NCBI GenBank assembly: GCA_026936325.1
Contig: JAPTHN010000073.1
Coordinates: 1,116,001 to 1,180,000, forward strand
From: Platynereis dumerilii
Taxonomy: Eukaryota; Annelida; Polychaeta; Phyllodocida; Nereididae
Direction: 5' to 3'
Length of the DNA: 64,000 bases
Positions 11,522 to 23,054 of the stretch are shown one piece after another. Numbering within the stretch: the first letter of the stretch is position 1; each line of letters begins with the position of its first letter. Below the pieces are notes generated by a model. The model worked only from the letters and a program-made list of their open reading frames with translations. It did no database searches and was not told the DNA's origin. Made by a program: the position numbers and the translations under genes.

Positions 11522-12390
11522 AGGGCGCAGAGCAAGGAGGGGGCGCAGAGCAAGGAGGGGGCGCAGAGCAAGGAGACATACATATCACCCCACTCACTTT
11601 AAAGTCTTTCTTAACACTGGCATGAAAGCCGACAGAAACGATGTGTACAGTATTTATTCAAGAAAATTAATAAGACTTGAATATTTGCAAAAAGTCATAC
11701 AGTTGTGTTCAGAAGTACCATGATGTCATTTTTGATTCAAACTTAACTTTCCTGGATATTTTATTCTTCTTTTTCGTCTCTAATTGCGCCCCTCCTTACT
11801 TTGTGCCCCCTCCTTACTTTGTGCCCCCTCCTTGCTCTGTGCCCCCTCCTTGCTCTGTGCCCCCTCCTTGTTCTGCACCCCCTCCTTGTTCTACGCCCCC
11901 TCCTTCCTCTGTACCCCCTCCTCGCTCTGAGCCCCCTCCTTGCTCTGCACTCCCTCCTTGCTCTGCGCCCCTCCTTGTTCTGCACCCCCTCCTTGCTATG
12001 TACCCTTCCTTGCTCTGCGCCTCCTCCTTGCTCTGCGCCCCTTCCTTGCTCAGCGCCCCCTCCTCGCTCTGCGCCCTCCTTGTCCTGCGCCCTCCTTGTC
12101 CTGCCCCCCCTCCTTCTTCTGTGCCCCCTCCCTCCTTGCTCTGTACCCCCTCATTGCTCTGCGCCCCCTCCTTGCTCTGTGCCCCCTCCTTGCTCTGCAC
12201 CCCTCCTTGTTCTGAACCCCCTCCTAGGCCTCCTTGTTCTGTGCCCCCTCCTTGTTCTGTGCCCCCTACTTGCTCTGTACCCCCTCCTTTCTCTGTACCC
12301 CCTCGCTGCTCTTTGCAACCTGCTGGCTCTGTGCCCCTCCTTGCTCTGTGCGCCCTCGTTTCTCTGTGCAAACATCCTTGCTCCTTGATC
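11522..12390. repeat. 18-bp minisatellite made from the hAT subterminal sequence
   Basis: Three copies of GGGGGCGCAGAGCAAGGA lie at 11522-11577. The reverse complement (GCCCCCTCCTTGCTCTGT) is repeated about 33 times at 11788-12390, and two or three more decayed copies lie near the right end (12988-13040). The 18-bp unit keeps all six frames open, giving Pro/Cys/Ser-rich and Gly/Glu/Gln-rich frames of 195-311 codons that are artefacts. Confidence 0.9.
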
Positions 12391-12455
12391 TGTGCCTGGG
12401 GGAGCGGGGGGGGGGGGAGTATGCTGGATGGTTCAGGTAAAATGGTGTTGGTTTT

Positions 12456-12778
12456 TTGAGGCGATGCTTCAGCCCTGCGCTGATATATTCTTGGTGATTC
12501 TATTTGGCGCCATCCGCCTCTATATAGTTCAGCACAGGCCTCCCGACAGGAGGCCAGAGGCCAAATCTGGAAATTCAGACTGTGTTGAATTGTGATCAGA
12601 TTGCGGGCATAGTAAACTGCGGACCAGGCAAATTTGTGGACTGGGTCAAGGGATTTCGTAATAAAACGTGGATGGGCAGGTGTGGAACAGGACGCTTTTT
12701 GTGGGTTTGGCGGTAATAAAATGCAGATTGGGCCAAATTTGATCAACAAGCTGAATTTGCTTTTAAAAATCGCCTCAA
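12456..12778. mobile_element. MITE with TTGAGGCGAT inverted ends, inside the hAT element
   Basis: The ends TTGAGGCGAT and ATCGCCTCAA are inverted. The interior holds a GGCCTCCCGACAGGAGGCC hairpin and GCTGATATATTCTTGG. A shorter relative in opposite orientation lies at 54020-54235 with the same hairpin and end sequences. It is nested in the 11482-13109 element and is therefore younger. Confidence 0.7.
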
Positions 12779-13279
12779 TTTTTTTTTTTAAATGTTCTTG
12801 TTAGGAATTCAGATTTATTTGGTTCCCATTTCTGCCACTCAAACATGTTTGGTACCATTTGAATCAGCTTGAAAAAACGATTACAGTGGTATAAAAATCA
12901 TAAAAATTAAATTGGTCGTGGATATTTTTACTAAAATCGCCGGGGTGCATCCCTATGCAAAAGTCCGCGAAGTACCCCCCCCCCCGCCAGCTCTGTGCCC
13001 TTTCCTTTCTCTGTGCAACCTCCTTGCTCTTCGCCCTGGGCGGACCGGAGGGGGGGGGCGCATCGGCATGATGCTGCCTAGGGCGTATAATTGGCTCGAG
13101 CCGGCCCTGGATATCAGGCAGGACAGGAAACGGACACCTCAAGAGAAAATTCCAGGGTTGCATGATTTAAATCATTTGAAAGTGTTTTTAGATCAATGAA
13201 ATATCCATTTCTCTATTTTATATGATGTTTTATTTATTTAATTTTGACAAATTCCCAGCCTTAGCATTCAACAGATTCA

Positions 13280-14791
13280 AGGTACTGTAATGTGGGGTGA
13301 ATCGGGACATAATTGGCTGTTTTTCTGTGATAACATGGACAAAAATCAACTCAGAAATCGAAATATGGTGTCAAATTGTGTCCGAGCAGAAGGTCTAACT
13401 TTCTGTAGAAGCTTGAAATGACATCTTAAATTGCCGAGGTTCAGGGCCGAAAAAACCACTGTCCCAAGTCACCCCACAGTTTGGGGTGAATCGGGAAACT
13501 CCATTATTTCAACAATCAATACTTCATAGCTTCTTCGAGTGATTGCTTCTGATGACAGAACAATAGAAATCATCTTCAGTGTGCAAAATATTTATTTTGA
13601 GGAAAATCTGATATCAATTCCATTGATAATATTCAGATTTAAAAAAATGTGATTAAGGACAGAAAAGTCTCAAAAGCTTTAGTTATCTGCTAGTTTTGCA
13701 GGTGATTACGAATTCTGGACTAAATCCATAGTAAATGATGCCAAGTTCAATAATATTTATCAAAAAGCCATGCCAGTACATTCAAAGGAAAATTGGTAAA
13801 GAACATTTTTATTATTCCCGAAACCTTGCCATTGACCTGGATCTTAACCCATGACCAAACATACATAATCCCACATCTAGTCTACTATTCTGGTTCCCTG
13901 ATACCATTTCAAATTTTTAAAAAGTTTCCTGCAAGTTTGATGGCTGTGGTGTTTCCATTTTTTGAGGAGTGAGCTAAGTTTTGACCATTATGTAAAAATT
14001 CGAACTAGATTTAGGGAGGAGGGCAGGGAATGGAACCATATAGAGTAAATTGATTATGCACATTTGAGAACTGCAGAAGAAGGTGAAATTTTCCAGGGTT
14101 GCATAAAAATCCGATTTAAATAAAAAAAATCGGATTTATTTGATTTAAATCCAATTTAAAAAAAATTTCAATCAGATTTAAATCAAGCTGTCGTATTTTT
14201 TCAAATATAATGATTTTCAAGGAACTTGAAGTCATGATAAATGATAAACTGTACTTAATTAGGTCTTCTGTAATGGGAAAATTTATTTCACTGCCCAAAA
14301 GTCATGTAATCAAGTTGAAATTCGAAGTTGTAGATCGCTCATATTTTTTACTTTTCTCTACTGCAAAAAATTCCCTCAGAATATGAATTTTACGTCAATT
14401 CAAGTGTGGAATTTTGTCAACTTTTTGGAGCTACTATTGCTGGGAATGACCAACAACATAGAAAAGTTTTACTTGGCTTCCAAACGAGAATTTGATCCTA
14501 TTCATAGTCCCAATTTTCCTTAGAATATCATACATTTGGAGAAAAGGAATGATCGAAATTACTAACAATGACTACAGAATCAGTATTTTTACCCTCCGCA
14601 ATGAATAAATTTTGTCCGTCCGGCAGGCGGGCGGGCGGGCGGGAAAGAAAGATTATGATTGCTACCCTAGCCAGTTCTACACTAATAAAGGAATATATGG
14701 TCTTCCTATCGAGCAGTTCTATCTCGCCGTTTTTTTTGTAGGGGCCATGGTTCATGGTGCCCCGTGGCTCATGGTGCCCCGCTTTCCCCTA
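13280..14791. mobile_element. TAGGG-type TIR element remnants
   Basis: GGGGTGAATCGGGA occurs at 13294 and 13484, with an opposing TGTCCCAAGTCACCCC at 13460. A separate right end at 14750-14791 reads, reversed, TAGGGGAAAGCGGGGC followed by two CCATGARCCAYGG-like copies. No transposase is visible, and I could not pair the ends into one element. Between them are unassigned AT-rich sequence, an ATTTAAATC-rich palindromic patch (14110-14185) and a GGCG run (14622-14643). Confidence 0.45.
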
Positions 14792-15060
14792 CCTCGGTGG
14801 CTGAGTGTATTGCATGCTGGCCTCGTAATTTTGAGGTCCAGGGTTTGATTCTACTACATAGCAATACTTGAAAGCTAAATTTAGGTACTGACAGGGAGCC
14901 ATCTGGTGATAGGCACGAAGAAAGTGGTCAAGCTAATGGAACTCAGTTATCATTGAAACTCCCACATCCTTCTGTGTGGTGCTCATGCAAGTTTTCCCAA
15001 TAGAATGTTGGCTTCCGTCGAACTGTCATCATAGAAGACCGCCTCAAAACATGAAAGGAT
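14792..15060 (+). mobile_element. tRNA-derived SINE, family 2
   Basis: The head has an A-box-like GGTGGCTGAGTG (14797) and a B-box-like GGGTTTGATTC (14841) at tRNA spacing. It starts directly after the CCCCTA end of the preceding TIR element. The body continues to about 15060 without a clear tail. A degenerate B box suggests an old copy. From 15061 to 15690 I see no gene or repeat I can name. Confidence 0.5.
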
Positions 15061-15694
15061 TATCAAGAAGCACGCACAAGTTTTAGCGGCCATGATGCAT
15101 TTCTAATTGCATATGAGCAAACCTGCATAGAAATGTTATATCTCGGTTTAAAGTCCTGTTAAGATGAATTTGTTTCTAATTGGATAGTCTTTATTTCAAC
15201 CAAAGTTTGAAATCTGTCAATTTTTACCTTGGAATAGAGGAACACCATGTAATGGCTGTACGATAATAGACTGAGATTTTCTAAATGAGATAGAGACACT
15301 ATTTGAATAGCTGAAAATAATTTTATGACCATACCAAACATATTGGAAAACACAAAAATTACGAAAATATTTGCTTTATGTGAAGTATGGTTGAAATAAC
15401 ATGATTTTTCCCATTTTTTGCACTGTTTTTGTCCCCGAAATGCATGTTTTTGTCATATAGTTGGTCCTAAATGAGATAGGGGGGAGGGACTCTTTTTCGA
15501 AATCCCATTTTGACTTTTTTTCATTTTCCACCCGCCTTAATTAGAGCTGTTGGCAGATTAGCAGCCGAACAGTTTCAAAATTAACTTTCACTTGGTTGTG
15601 TGATGTCACTGTCTTAAAAATATTTTGTTTGTGTCAATTATGGTTCGTCAGTTGATTCAGTGCTTATCATATCTAGCACAATGAGCAACAATAA

Positions 15695-18600
15695 ACAAAC
15701 TAATTAAATGACTTATTATCCGTCCAATAACTATGTATCCTTCAATTTTTTTCATAGACTGAAAGCTTGATGTCATGCTGAGACTGTGTGACTATTGGTC
15801 AGCTGAGGTGTGAGCAGGAAAGCTATATGTCATGCAAGGCTTTTTTGGTGATGTCAAGCTATATGTACAATCTCATTGGTCGGGAGAGTCAGCAACATGA
15901 CATCAAGCAGTTTCTCTTAAATTATACTAAATTGTCATTGTGAAGGCTCCAGTGTTATTATCATCATTTAGTCAATGGCATACATGGATATTCAAAGCAT
16001 GCCATGTGATGCCAGGGAGGCATGATTTGAAATCTTATTGGAAGAAGATGAGGACTGGGAAGGTTTTATAATTTGTAACAGAGAACATCTAATCCAAATA
16101 TCTGTTCTCTTTGAGGTTTATTCACGATTGACCATATGGCCAAAAGCACAGATTAACACCTTTGGGTGTTGACAACAGCCTGAGCACTCCCCTACATCAA
16201 TGCTGTTCTTTTGTATTTGACCACTTCTGACTCAGACGCCTCACTCACCAGCAAGTGGTCAAAGGCAATCCTACTCTTGGAGAAATAGTCCCCTTTTGGC
16301 CTAAGTATTAATGCAGAATTATAAGCTCAAAAAGGCATAACAAATTTATGTGCAGTTACAACTAATCTAAAGTGCATATTTATGAAATTATAGAAAGAAG
16401 AAAGGCCAATTAAAAAGACAACTTAAATGCATTTTAAAGTCTCATAACATTGTTTGGATTGCATGTGCAATGGAGCAAAACTCCAAACAATTATATTGTC
16501 TAGTAAGCGTTACTTGGTGTATCACACCAATTCTGACAGTTTTGTTAGATAATCAAAATAAGATCAACTGAGGTATACTTTATTAATTCATGTGAAACTT
16601 TGAAAGCCAGCCAGAATACACACTACAAAAGAAAACATCGACAGATAGAAAGAAAGATAGATAGATAGATATATCAGGTTGGGTGGCTGAGTGCCTAAGG
16701 TGCCAACCTGCTCCGCTGAGGGTCTTTGCCTGTATGGGTTCGAACCCGGGGTGGGGAACCCAAAATTTTCAGTGAACCTTCATGAGCAAAATTCCAGCTG
16801 AATGTTGTTCTGATGAGACGTTAAATTGGCAGTCCCTTGTATCTGTGTCTGTGCAGGGGAAGTAAAAGATCCCTCACATAGGGTAAATGTGTAACATGTT
16901 GAGGACTCCCGCTCTCTCTCCCATCTCATCAATCAACCCTCGTGAGTGCCCAGAAGTGGGCTTAGAGGACTGCAGTTACCATATTTATCTTTCTATCTAT
17001 CTATAATAGATATGATGGATATGCTAGATAGATATTGAAAATAGATATTATATATATATATAGATAGATAGGTAGATAGATAGATAGATGGATATGATAG
17101 ATGGATAGACAGACTGATGATTAAAAAATGTAAGATTGATTATAAATGACCGATTGATGTGCTGGTAGAGACCATTTAATATCCGGGGGGGGGGGGCTTG
17201 GAGCTTTTTTAAAAATACTTTTTTTGTGAGATAAAATATTTTTTTAGGAAAAATGTATTTGATTTTGTAAATGAAATTCGGGGACTTTGCAGGCTTAATA
17301 TAAATAATTTAGTGCCACGTAAAATAAAACTCCAAATCTCCCTCATATTATATTCTCTAGAGAAATGTGAATATGAACATGTGTTTGGAAGGTTAAGTGG
17401 CATATTTATGGGGGGCCATTGGGCCATGCCCCCCCCTCAGGCCTAAAATTAACATGGGAAAGATAGGAAAAGCAGCGGAGCGCCCCGTAGTCACCCCATA
17501 TTATGCCCCCCCCAGGCCATTTCTAGATACGCCCCTTGGAATGTTATGCCTTCTGGGAGAATAAAATGAGTAAATATAAAATGTGTCAGAAACTCAAATT
17601 TAGTTAAAAACCATTGCTCCAAACTGAAAATGCATCAGACCTTTTGGCCTTGCCAAGATAATCTGTCATTTAAGAAACAACCCCCCCCCCCCAATAGTTT
17701 CTCGCTGTCTCTGAAATAAATTAAAATTTGAGAAAGCATATTACTGGGAGGGGGTTGGCTAAATACCAATGTCAGTGACATTTCACTACTCTTCAACAGT
17801 TTACATTTAAAAGGCCTGGACCTAATCCTTGAGTCTGTAGATCAAGTGAAAGTTCTCATGTTGCTTGCACTCTCTCCAGGATGCAACTGTTGTACACTTC
17901 TGCCGAACTACTTCTGGTCAAAAACAAAAGAGAGTTTTGAAAGAGTTGTCAAATACAATAGAATTGCAATAACTGTGACACAACTTCAAAAGGTGTCTGG
18001 CCATATGGTCAATCCTCCCCACGCAAGCCCTGCTAAAATGGACAGGGCTTTCTGCTATTTCCAACCTCTTCTGTGATTGGCTGCTTATTTAGGTCATAAG
18101 CATTTTGCAGGCAGATTTAGTCCGATTACGGACACTTAGAGGATTACTGGCAACTAAGAAAACAGTGTAAAACAAGCAAACTTTCAAACAGTTTCATTTC
18201 AGAACTGTGAAAATACATAATTCAATGGAATTTTCGGAACTGTGATAGCACCTTTCAACAATACACAATCTCTCCATTTGTAACTGTGTGAAACAGAAGC
18301 AACAATTTCAAACTGTGATGTTGCAGTCCCTGATTGGCTGAGCCAAAACTGGGTCAGTTAATTAAGTATTCATGAATTAGCAAAGGTTATGGGCCATTTT
18401 GTCATGGTATGACTTGGGATGATGGGTCAATCGTGAATAAACCTCAATGAGGTTTATTTACGATTGACCATATGGCCAGACACCTTTTTGAGTTGTGTCA
18501 CAGTTATTGCAATTTTATTGTATTTGACCACTGTTTGAAAACTCTCTTTTATTTTTGACCACTAGCAGTTTGGTGAACAGTCATGCCTGGTTACTTTAAA

Positions 18601-20660
18601 GATATAACCAAGAGAGAGCGTGAATAACAGCCCAGATTTGTGTGATTGCCAAACCTCAAGGATCAGAAAATGCTGGCAGTCAACATTCAGGGAGCACATT
18701 TCATAATCAAAGGAGGGGGGCTTGGGAGTTGTTGTTTTTTTTAAATAAATAATTTCTGTTCAGATTTCATGTCCTGTCTGAACAACCAATGATGGATCGG
18801 TACCAAGAGTGGCACATAACATCTTACTACTGTGTACTGCACCCTGCTGTTCCAATAAAATCAAGTAGTGCTGGATGTCAAGGCCTATCAGTCTATCATC
18901 CATCCTACCCCAACTCCTCTCAATAGCCCTCCTGGCAGGAATCACCCGTGTGCCGAAATAGTCTAATTCCCAATTCATGTTGCTTTTATTTCTGCGATGG
19001 CATCGTATGCTAGGCTGTTGCTACCCCAACTGCCTCAGTGTGCACCAACTTGCGATGCTATTTAATTGACTTGCCGTCGCAGGTTTTAATGGACTTTTTA
19101 TTACTTTTCTGGGGTTTTCTGAGTGCGCATTGACTTGCGATACTGTGGCAGACCAAAAAGGGGTTGAAACAACCAGGAGAGCTTGATTTTACCCCATTTT
19201 TAATTAGGGGTTGCCACAAGTTGGTAGGCAGGTAATGCAGTGTGCAACAACTTACGATCCTGGGTTGCAACAGCATCGCATCGGATGGGATCACATGAGA
19301 TTCTAGTGTGCATTGGGCATAACAGGGTAACCACTGTGATGATTGGGTAACCAACGGTCGTTGAGGGATACAGAGGGTAAAGCTGGGGGTAGTTGAGTTG
19401 AGCTGAGCTTAGTTGAGTGAGGGACTAGATGATGGTGTTTGAGGCCAGGTGAGGGAATTTAAGGTAACATGAGGGAATTTGAGGCTAGGTGAGGATAAGA
19501 GGGGTTTAGGTTAGGGAATTTGTGGATTGGTGAGTGTGTGGCAGTGTAGGCCTATCCTACCATGAGGTCTCTTAATTGTTTCTAACATACAGGGCATAAT
19601 ATGAGAAAATTTAATTTTAAAAATTGCTCATTTTGCCTCACATGAACTATGAGTAATTTTTGGCAAGTCCCAGCATTCATGCAGGTTGCTACTGAATGAA
19701 AATATATTATGATCTGTGATTATGAAAAGAGAGAGTCAGTTCATATGAATTTTTTTAAATTTGTGACAAGCTCTGGTTTGGATTTTTTTTTTTTAAATAA
19801 AAAATGAATAAACTCTTTCTGGTCATTCTTAAAATAAATATTTCTTTTGGGGTTTTTATTAACGGGGTGTTGCTTGATTTAGAAATGAAAATTTTGGGAT
19901 ATGGGATGCTTGAAAAATAAATAATTAATGTCGCTGTTACCACAAAATAAAATATAATTTCCCATTGAGGAAAAATTCCAAGGCCCTCCCCTCCTGAAAA
20001 TCTGGATGTTCAGCTCAATTCCAATCAATGCACACCATCTCATTGTAAGAAATTTGTTGTTTGTCATTGTTCTGTGACTGGAACAAACCTGAGCCAGAAG
20101 TGGTCAAATACAAAAGAAGAATTGAAGCTGTGAAGTGAACTGGCAGTTGATAACACCTGAAGCTGTGAATCTGTGTCTTGAACATATGGTCAATCGTGAA
20201 TAAACCTCAGTGTGCATCAACTGAATGCATGTCACCAAGCTGGGGGATGAGTTTAGTGAATAGCTGTAAAACACAAACAAGACTTGCACCAAATCTCACA
20301 GCTGGTTGAATCCCACCTTGACTGTCAATGCAGTGTTTCGCCATGCACCAGGAACCCAAAACTATAACTGAAACTTGACCAACTGTTTGGATACTCAGGT
20401 GCAATGAATAACAAAACCAACAAAATTCCATTGACATGGAACTGTTAAGGATTTGCTTTAACTGTTTGTTGTTGCTAATTATACAAGCCAATTTGATTCG
20501 CTTGTCAGCATGATGTCAAGCTCTTCAGCTGCACATCAAACAGAGCTGCCAGACCAATAGCCATCCTGAACCAGCATGACACCATGCTGTCGGTCTGAGG
20601 AAAAAAATTGAAGGATACATAGTTATTGGATGGATAATAAGGTACTAATTAAATAAGAAG
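15695..20660. repeat. About 5-kb imperfect palindrome of a TIR repeat family
   Basis: The outer arms (15695-16245 and 20095-20655) match as inverted repeats: a TGTATCCTTCAATTTTTTTC segment, the end TGAGGTTTATTCACGATTGA, and CTTTTGTATTTGACCACTTC. An inner pair, 17905-18012 and 18455-18570, is also inverted around the same centre near 18.2 kb. The 30-bp end motif occurs at 16112(+), 18446(-), 18448(+) and 20209(-), so it can also be read as two abutting elements, 16112-18446 and 18448-20209. No transposase-like frame is visible. A SINE interrupts the left part. A GTGAGGGAATTTGAGGCTAG-like minisatellite lies at 19371-19545. Confidence 0.65.
16676..17008 (+). mobile_element. tRNA-derived SINE, family 1, copy 1
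   Basis: A-box TGGCTGAGTGCC (16684) and B-box GGTTCGAACCC (16737) sit in a class-II (Ser/Leu-like) tRNA head. The body includes GATGAGACGTTAAATTGGC, which resembles conserved SINE core domains shared among invertebrates. It ends in an ATTTATCTTTCTATCTATCT tail. A second copy is at 38562-38890. The (GATA)n tract just upstream and the one downstream (17036-17100) may be tail-derived. Confidence 0.8.
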
Positions 20661-20936
20661 ATTAGGATACCAACAGAAAACTGTCAATGATGTGGCAAAG
20701 CTGGTTTGCCAATAGAAAATTAGGAAATTTCAGAATTGCACAAATATACAGGAAATTGCACAGAACATTGGCAGAACAGCAGAATTCTTACCGAACTGCA
20801 GAACTCCTTGTTAAATGATGAATTGAATTTTGAATTTCTGTTTACTTTCAATTGTGTCATAGATTTCATTAATAAAAGTCATGCATGCTTGAAGTTCAGG
20901 GGCTGTTTGATAGAAACTTAAACTGAGAAACACTGC

Positions 20937-20975
20937 AATAAAATGCAAAGAACAAAAAAAAAAAAAAAAAAAAAA
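20937..20975 (+). other. AATAAA followed by A22 (possible retrocopy tail)
   Basis: AATAAA at 20937-20942 is followed 11 bases later by a run of 22 A (20954-20975), as at the 3' end of a processed retrocopy. The upstream 250 bp hold no recognisable coding sequence and I found no TSD. Confidence 0.35.
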
Positions 20976-21381
20976 TGAATTTGTTAAAAAAAATATCTTG
21001 AAAGTCAGGATACTAATTATAATAATATTCTACAAATATAGCATATTTTCCAGTTAACTGCACAGAAGTGCTTGAAAGATCCCCCCCCCAAAAAAAAATT
21101 AGTTCACCTGAAAATTTCCTCAATATTTGCTATTTAGTCCCAACCAGCTGAGTTTGACATAACTGACAGCCTGAATTGATGATAATCTGATTAATATGTC
21201 TGAAGGCAATAAGTCAGATCACGTTCAGTCAATCACTGACAGTCACTGTTCCCATGTCATAAAATGTCATGAAATGACCTGACAATGTATATGTATGTGC
21301 ACTGAGTTGACCTAGATAACAAGTAGGTCAAGGTATTGTTCCAAAACATTAAGGTAGAACTGTAATGGCGATAGTAAGTGG

Positions 21382-21420
21382 TATAAAAGGAGGCTGTTTG
21401 ATTGAGTGGGCATCAGTTTG
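21382..21420 (+). promoter_or_regulatory. TATA box and initiator of peptide gene copy 1
   Basis: TATAAAA at 21382-21388 lies about 30 bp before the TCAGTTT initiator (21413). The leader GGGCATCAGTTTGACTGCAT is shared with copies 2, 3 and 4 and leads to the ATG at 21448. The spacing is classical for a strong TATA promoter. Confidence 0.75.
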
Positions 21421-21447
21421 ACTGCATCATCCTCACACTACACTACA

Positions 21448-21756
21448 ATGGCTCGTCTCCTGTCCGCTGCTATCCTCCTGGCCCTTGTGGCCCTTGCTCT
21501 CTGCTCCTACTACCAGCCCCATGGCCACCAAGGTGCCCACTACGGAGCCCAGTACGGACAGAAGCACGATAACGGATACGGAGCCAACTACGGAGCTTAC
21601 GGACAGTACTACCAGCAGAAGGGAAAGAGCTACGCCCACATCGGAAACGAGTATGACCACTCCGGAGCTAACTATGGACAGCACGGAAACAACTACGGAC
21701 ACAAGAGCGCTGCTGGTTACGGAGCCAACTACGGACAGCACTACGCTGCTTATTAA
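21448..21756 (+). CDS. Secreted Tyr/Gly-rich peptide, copy 1
   Basis: The 102-residue precursor has a signal peptide (MARLLSAAILLALVALALCS) likely cleaved near residue 19-20. The 82-residue mature chain has 17 Tyr, many Gly, Asn, His and Gln and no Cys, built from variants of (G/A)NYG and AQYG. The only Cys is in the signal peptide. I do not recognise a named family. Composition suggests an extracellular structural, adhesive or defence peptide, perhaps cross-linked through Tyr; that is inference. The ATG follows the conserved leader; an in-frame GTG 42 bases upstream is not needed. Gly is mostly GGA and Tyr mostly TAC, as in highly expressed genes. An intron starts at the stop codon. It differs from copy 2 at residues 16, 79 and 98 only. 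Confidence 0.9.
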   Translation: MARLLSAAILLALVALALCSYYQPHGHQGAHYGAQYGQKHDNGYGANYGAYGQYYQQKGKSYAHIGNEYDHSGANYGQHGNNYGHKSAAGYGANYGQHYAAY

Positions 21757-22187
21757 GTAAGTATGAGTACTGCAACAAATCAGTATTGGAGTGTAAAGAG
21801 TTAGAATGCATAGCGAGTTTCTTGAATGTTTGTAAATTGGTTGTTAACTACCTGCAAGTCAGAAATAAATCAGTAATGTTAAAAGTAGCGGGATCAAAAT
21901 GTCAATACATTTAATGTGACAACCTCTTCCTCAAATTAATCCTGAGTTGTGACAGTTACAGCTTCAAATGTTTGAAAATAATTTATTGTAAGTTCTGAAA
22001 AAAATCAATGAAGTTTTTAAGTTATGGATTCAAAATGCTAACAATCTCCTCCTGACCTCCAGCAAGAACTAGCGTTAGAGTGACGCACTGTCTCACCAAC
22101 GTATTTACTTATCGAAACCATTTCTCTCTTTTCAGGTTCTTCGTTGAGAACAAGATGTGAAAACCTGTGTATATATTTGTGAATAAA
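21757..22187 (+). other. 3' UTR intron and poly(A) exon of copy 1
   Basis: GTAAGT follows the TAA directly (donor 21757) and a strong acceptor (ttctctcttttcag) ends at 22135. The non-coding exon from 22136 carries AATAAA at 22182-22187. An intron this close behind the stop should not trigger nonsense-mediated decay. Confidence 0.75.
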
Positions 22188-22505
22188 AATTTAAAAACTA
22201 CTTTAAGTGTATGTCATTTCTTCACAGGAATGTTGTTAGTAACTTCCAAGGTGGCGATTTGAAAGAATCGGCAATTACATTTTTTGAAGCAAAATTAGAA
22301 TTTGTTTAATCCACCAGAGAAGAAAATATCTTATTATCGTTTATAGCTACGCGTTTTTGAAAACTTCATTTTGCGGTTAAAACGTGACATCATCAGGCCA
22401 TCTTTGAAAGTGGTTGGTCTGATATCACCTCAACCTGTGACAGTGTGACACTCAGTTTAGACCTTGACATCACGGTTTGTGACAAATGAATTTAAAACTG
22501 AAATT

Positions 22506-22852
22506 AGTGATGCAGATCGGACCACCTTTTAGAGGGTAGTCCGGTATTTACAAAAGTGGTCTGGTCCATTCTGGTCCAGGATGAGGTGGTCCGATTTTGT
22601 TACTGGACTGGTTCAGAAGTGGTCCATCGGCATTTCAAAAATTATGATAAAATGAGAGTTAAAACATGCTATATGACATAAATTTCATTTTTAGAGATGA
22701 CAAAATTCATGCGATACTCTTCATGACATTAAAAATCACTGGACCGGTCCGGTCCAACATTAGACCGGTTTTTTGTAGGTGGTCCGGTATTTTGGCAGCC
22801 CAGGCCTGGACCGTGGACTGGACCGGTCCAAGGTGGTCCGGTCTGCATCACT
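22506..22852. mobile_element. hAT-like MITE with GGTCCGG-rich interior
   Basis: The inverted ends AGTGATGCAGATCGGACCA and TGGTCCGGTCTGCATCACT enclose repeated GGTCCGG and GGACCGGTCC palindromes. End type and interior are like nonautonomous hAT elements. I could not confirm a TSD because a second MITE sits at the right edge. Confidence 0.75.
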
Positions 22853-22855
22853 AAC

Positions 22856-23046
22856 CAGTGGCGTCCCTATGGGGGGGCACGGGGGGCACAGGCCCCCCCA
22901 TATTGGACCTGTGCCCCCCCAGGTGCCCCCCCATATGAACTTTCCAACTCTGGCTAAATATACAATTAGTATAGCGGGTGCCCCCCCAGAGAATCGCGTG
23001 CCCCCCCAGGTGCCCCCCCGCTTGAGACCCCCCAGTTACGCCACTG
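22856..23046. mobile_element. CAGTGGCG MITE with perfect 8-bp TSD
   Basis: CAGTGGCGTCCC and the opposing ACGCCACTG bound 191 bp of G-run/C-run sequence. TCACTAAC is duplicated exactly at 22848-22855 and 23047-23054. The insertion lies at the right end of the neighbouring hAT-like MITE and is therefore younger. Confidence 0.9.
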
Positions 23047-23054
23047 TCACTAAC

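Larger units (their letters stand above)
11482..13109. mobile_element. Nonautonomous hAT-type element, 8-bp TSD GATATCAG
   Basis: The ends CAGGGCCGGCTC and GAGCCGGCCCTG are inverted repeats, flanked by perfect 8-bp duplications GATATCAG at 11474-11481 and 13110-13117. TIR type and TSD length fit the hAT superfamily. There is no transposase. The subterminal sequence (CCTAGGGCGCAGAGCAAGG) has been amplified inside the element into a minisatellite, and another MITE sits at 12456-12778. Long open frames on both strands are translations of the repeat. Confidence 0.85.

Noticed and set aside
11677-12749. Long Pro/Cys/Ser-rich (+) and Gly/Gln/Glu-rich (-) frames up to 311 codons
   Set aside because: Pure translations of the 18-bp minisatellite; every frame stays open because the unit length is a multiple of three.
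16676-16760. Possible tRNA-Ser/Leu gene
   Set aside because: A and B boxes are those of a SINE head; the same head with a SINE body and tail recurs at 38562.
21433-21741. Val/Ser-rich antisense frames and Thr-rich +1 frames over all five peptide genes
   Set aside because: Shadows produced by the strong GGA/TAC codon bias of the real frame.
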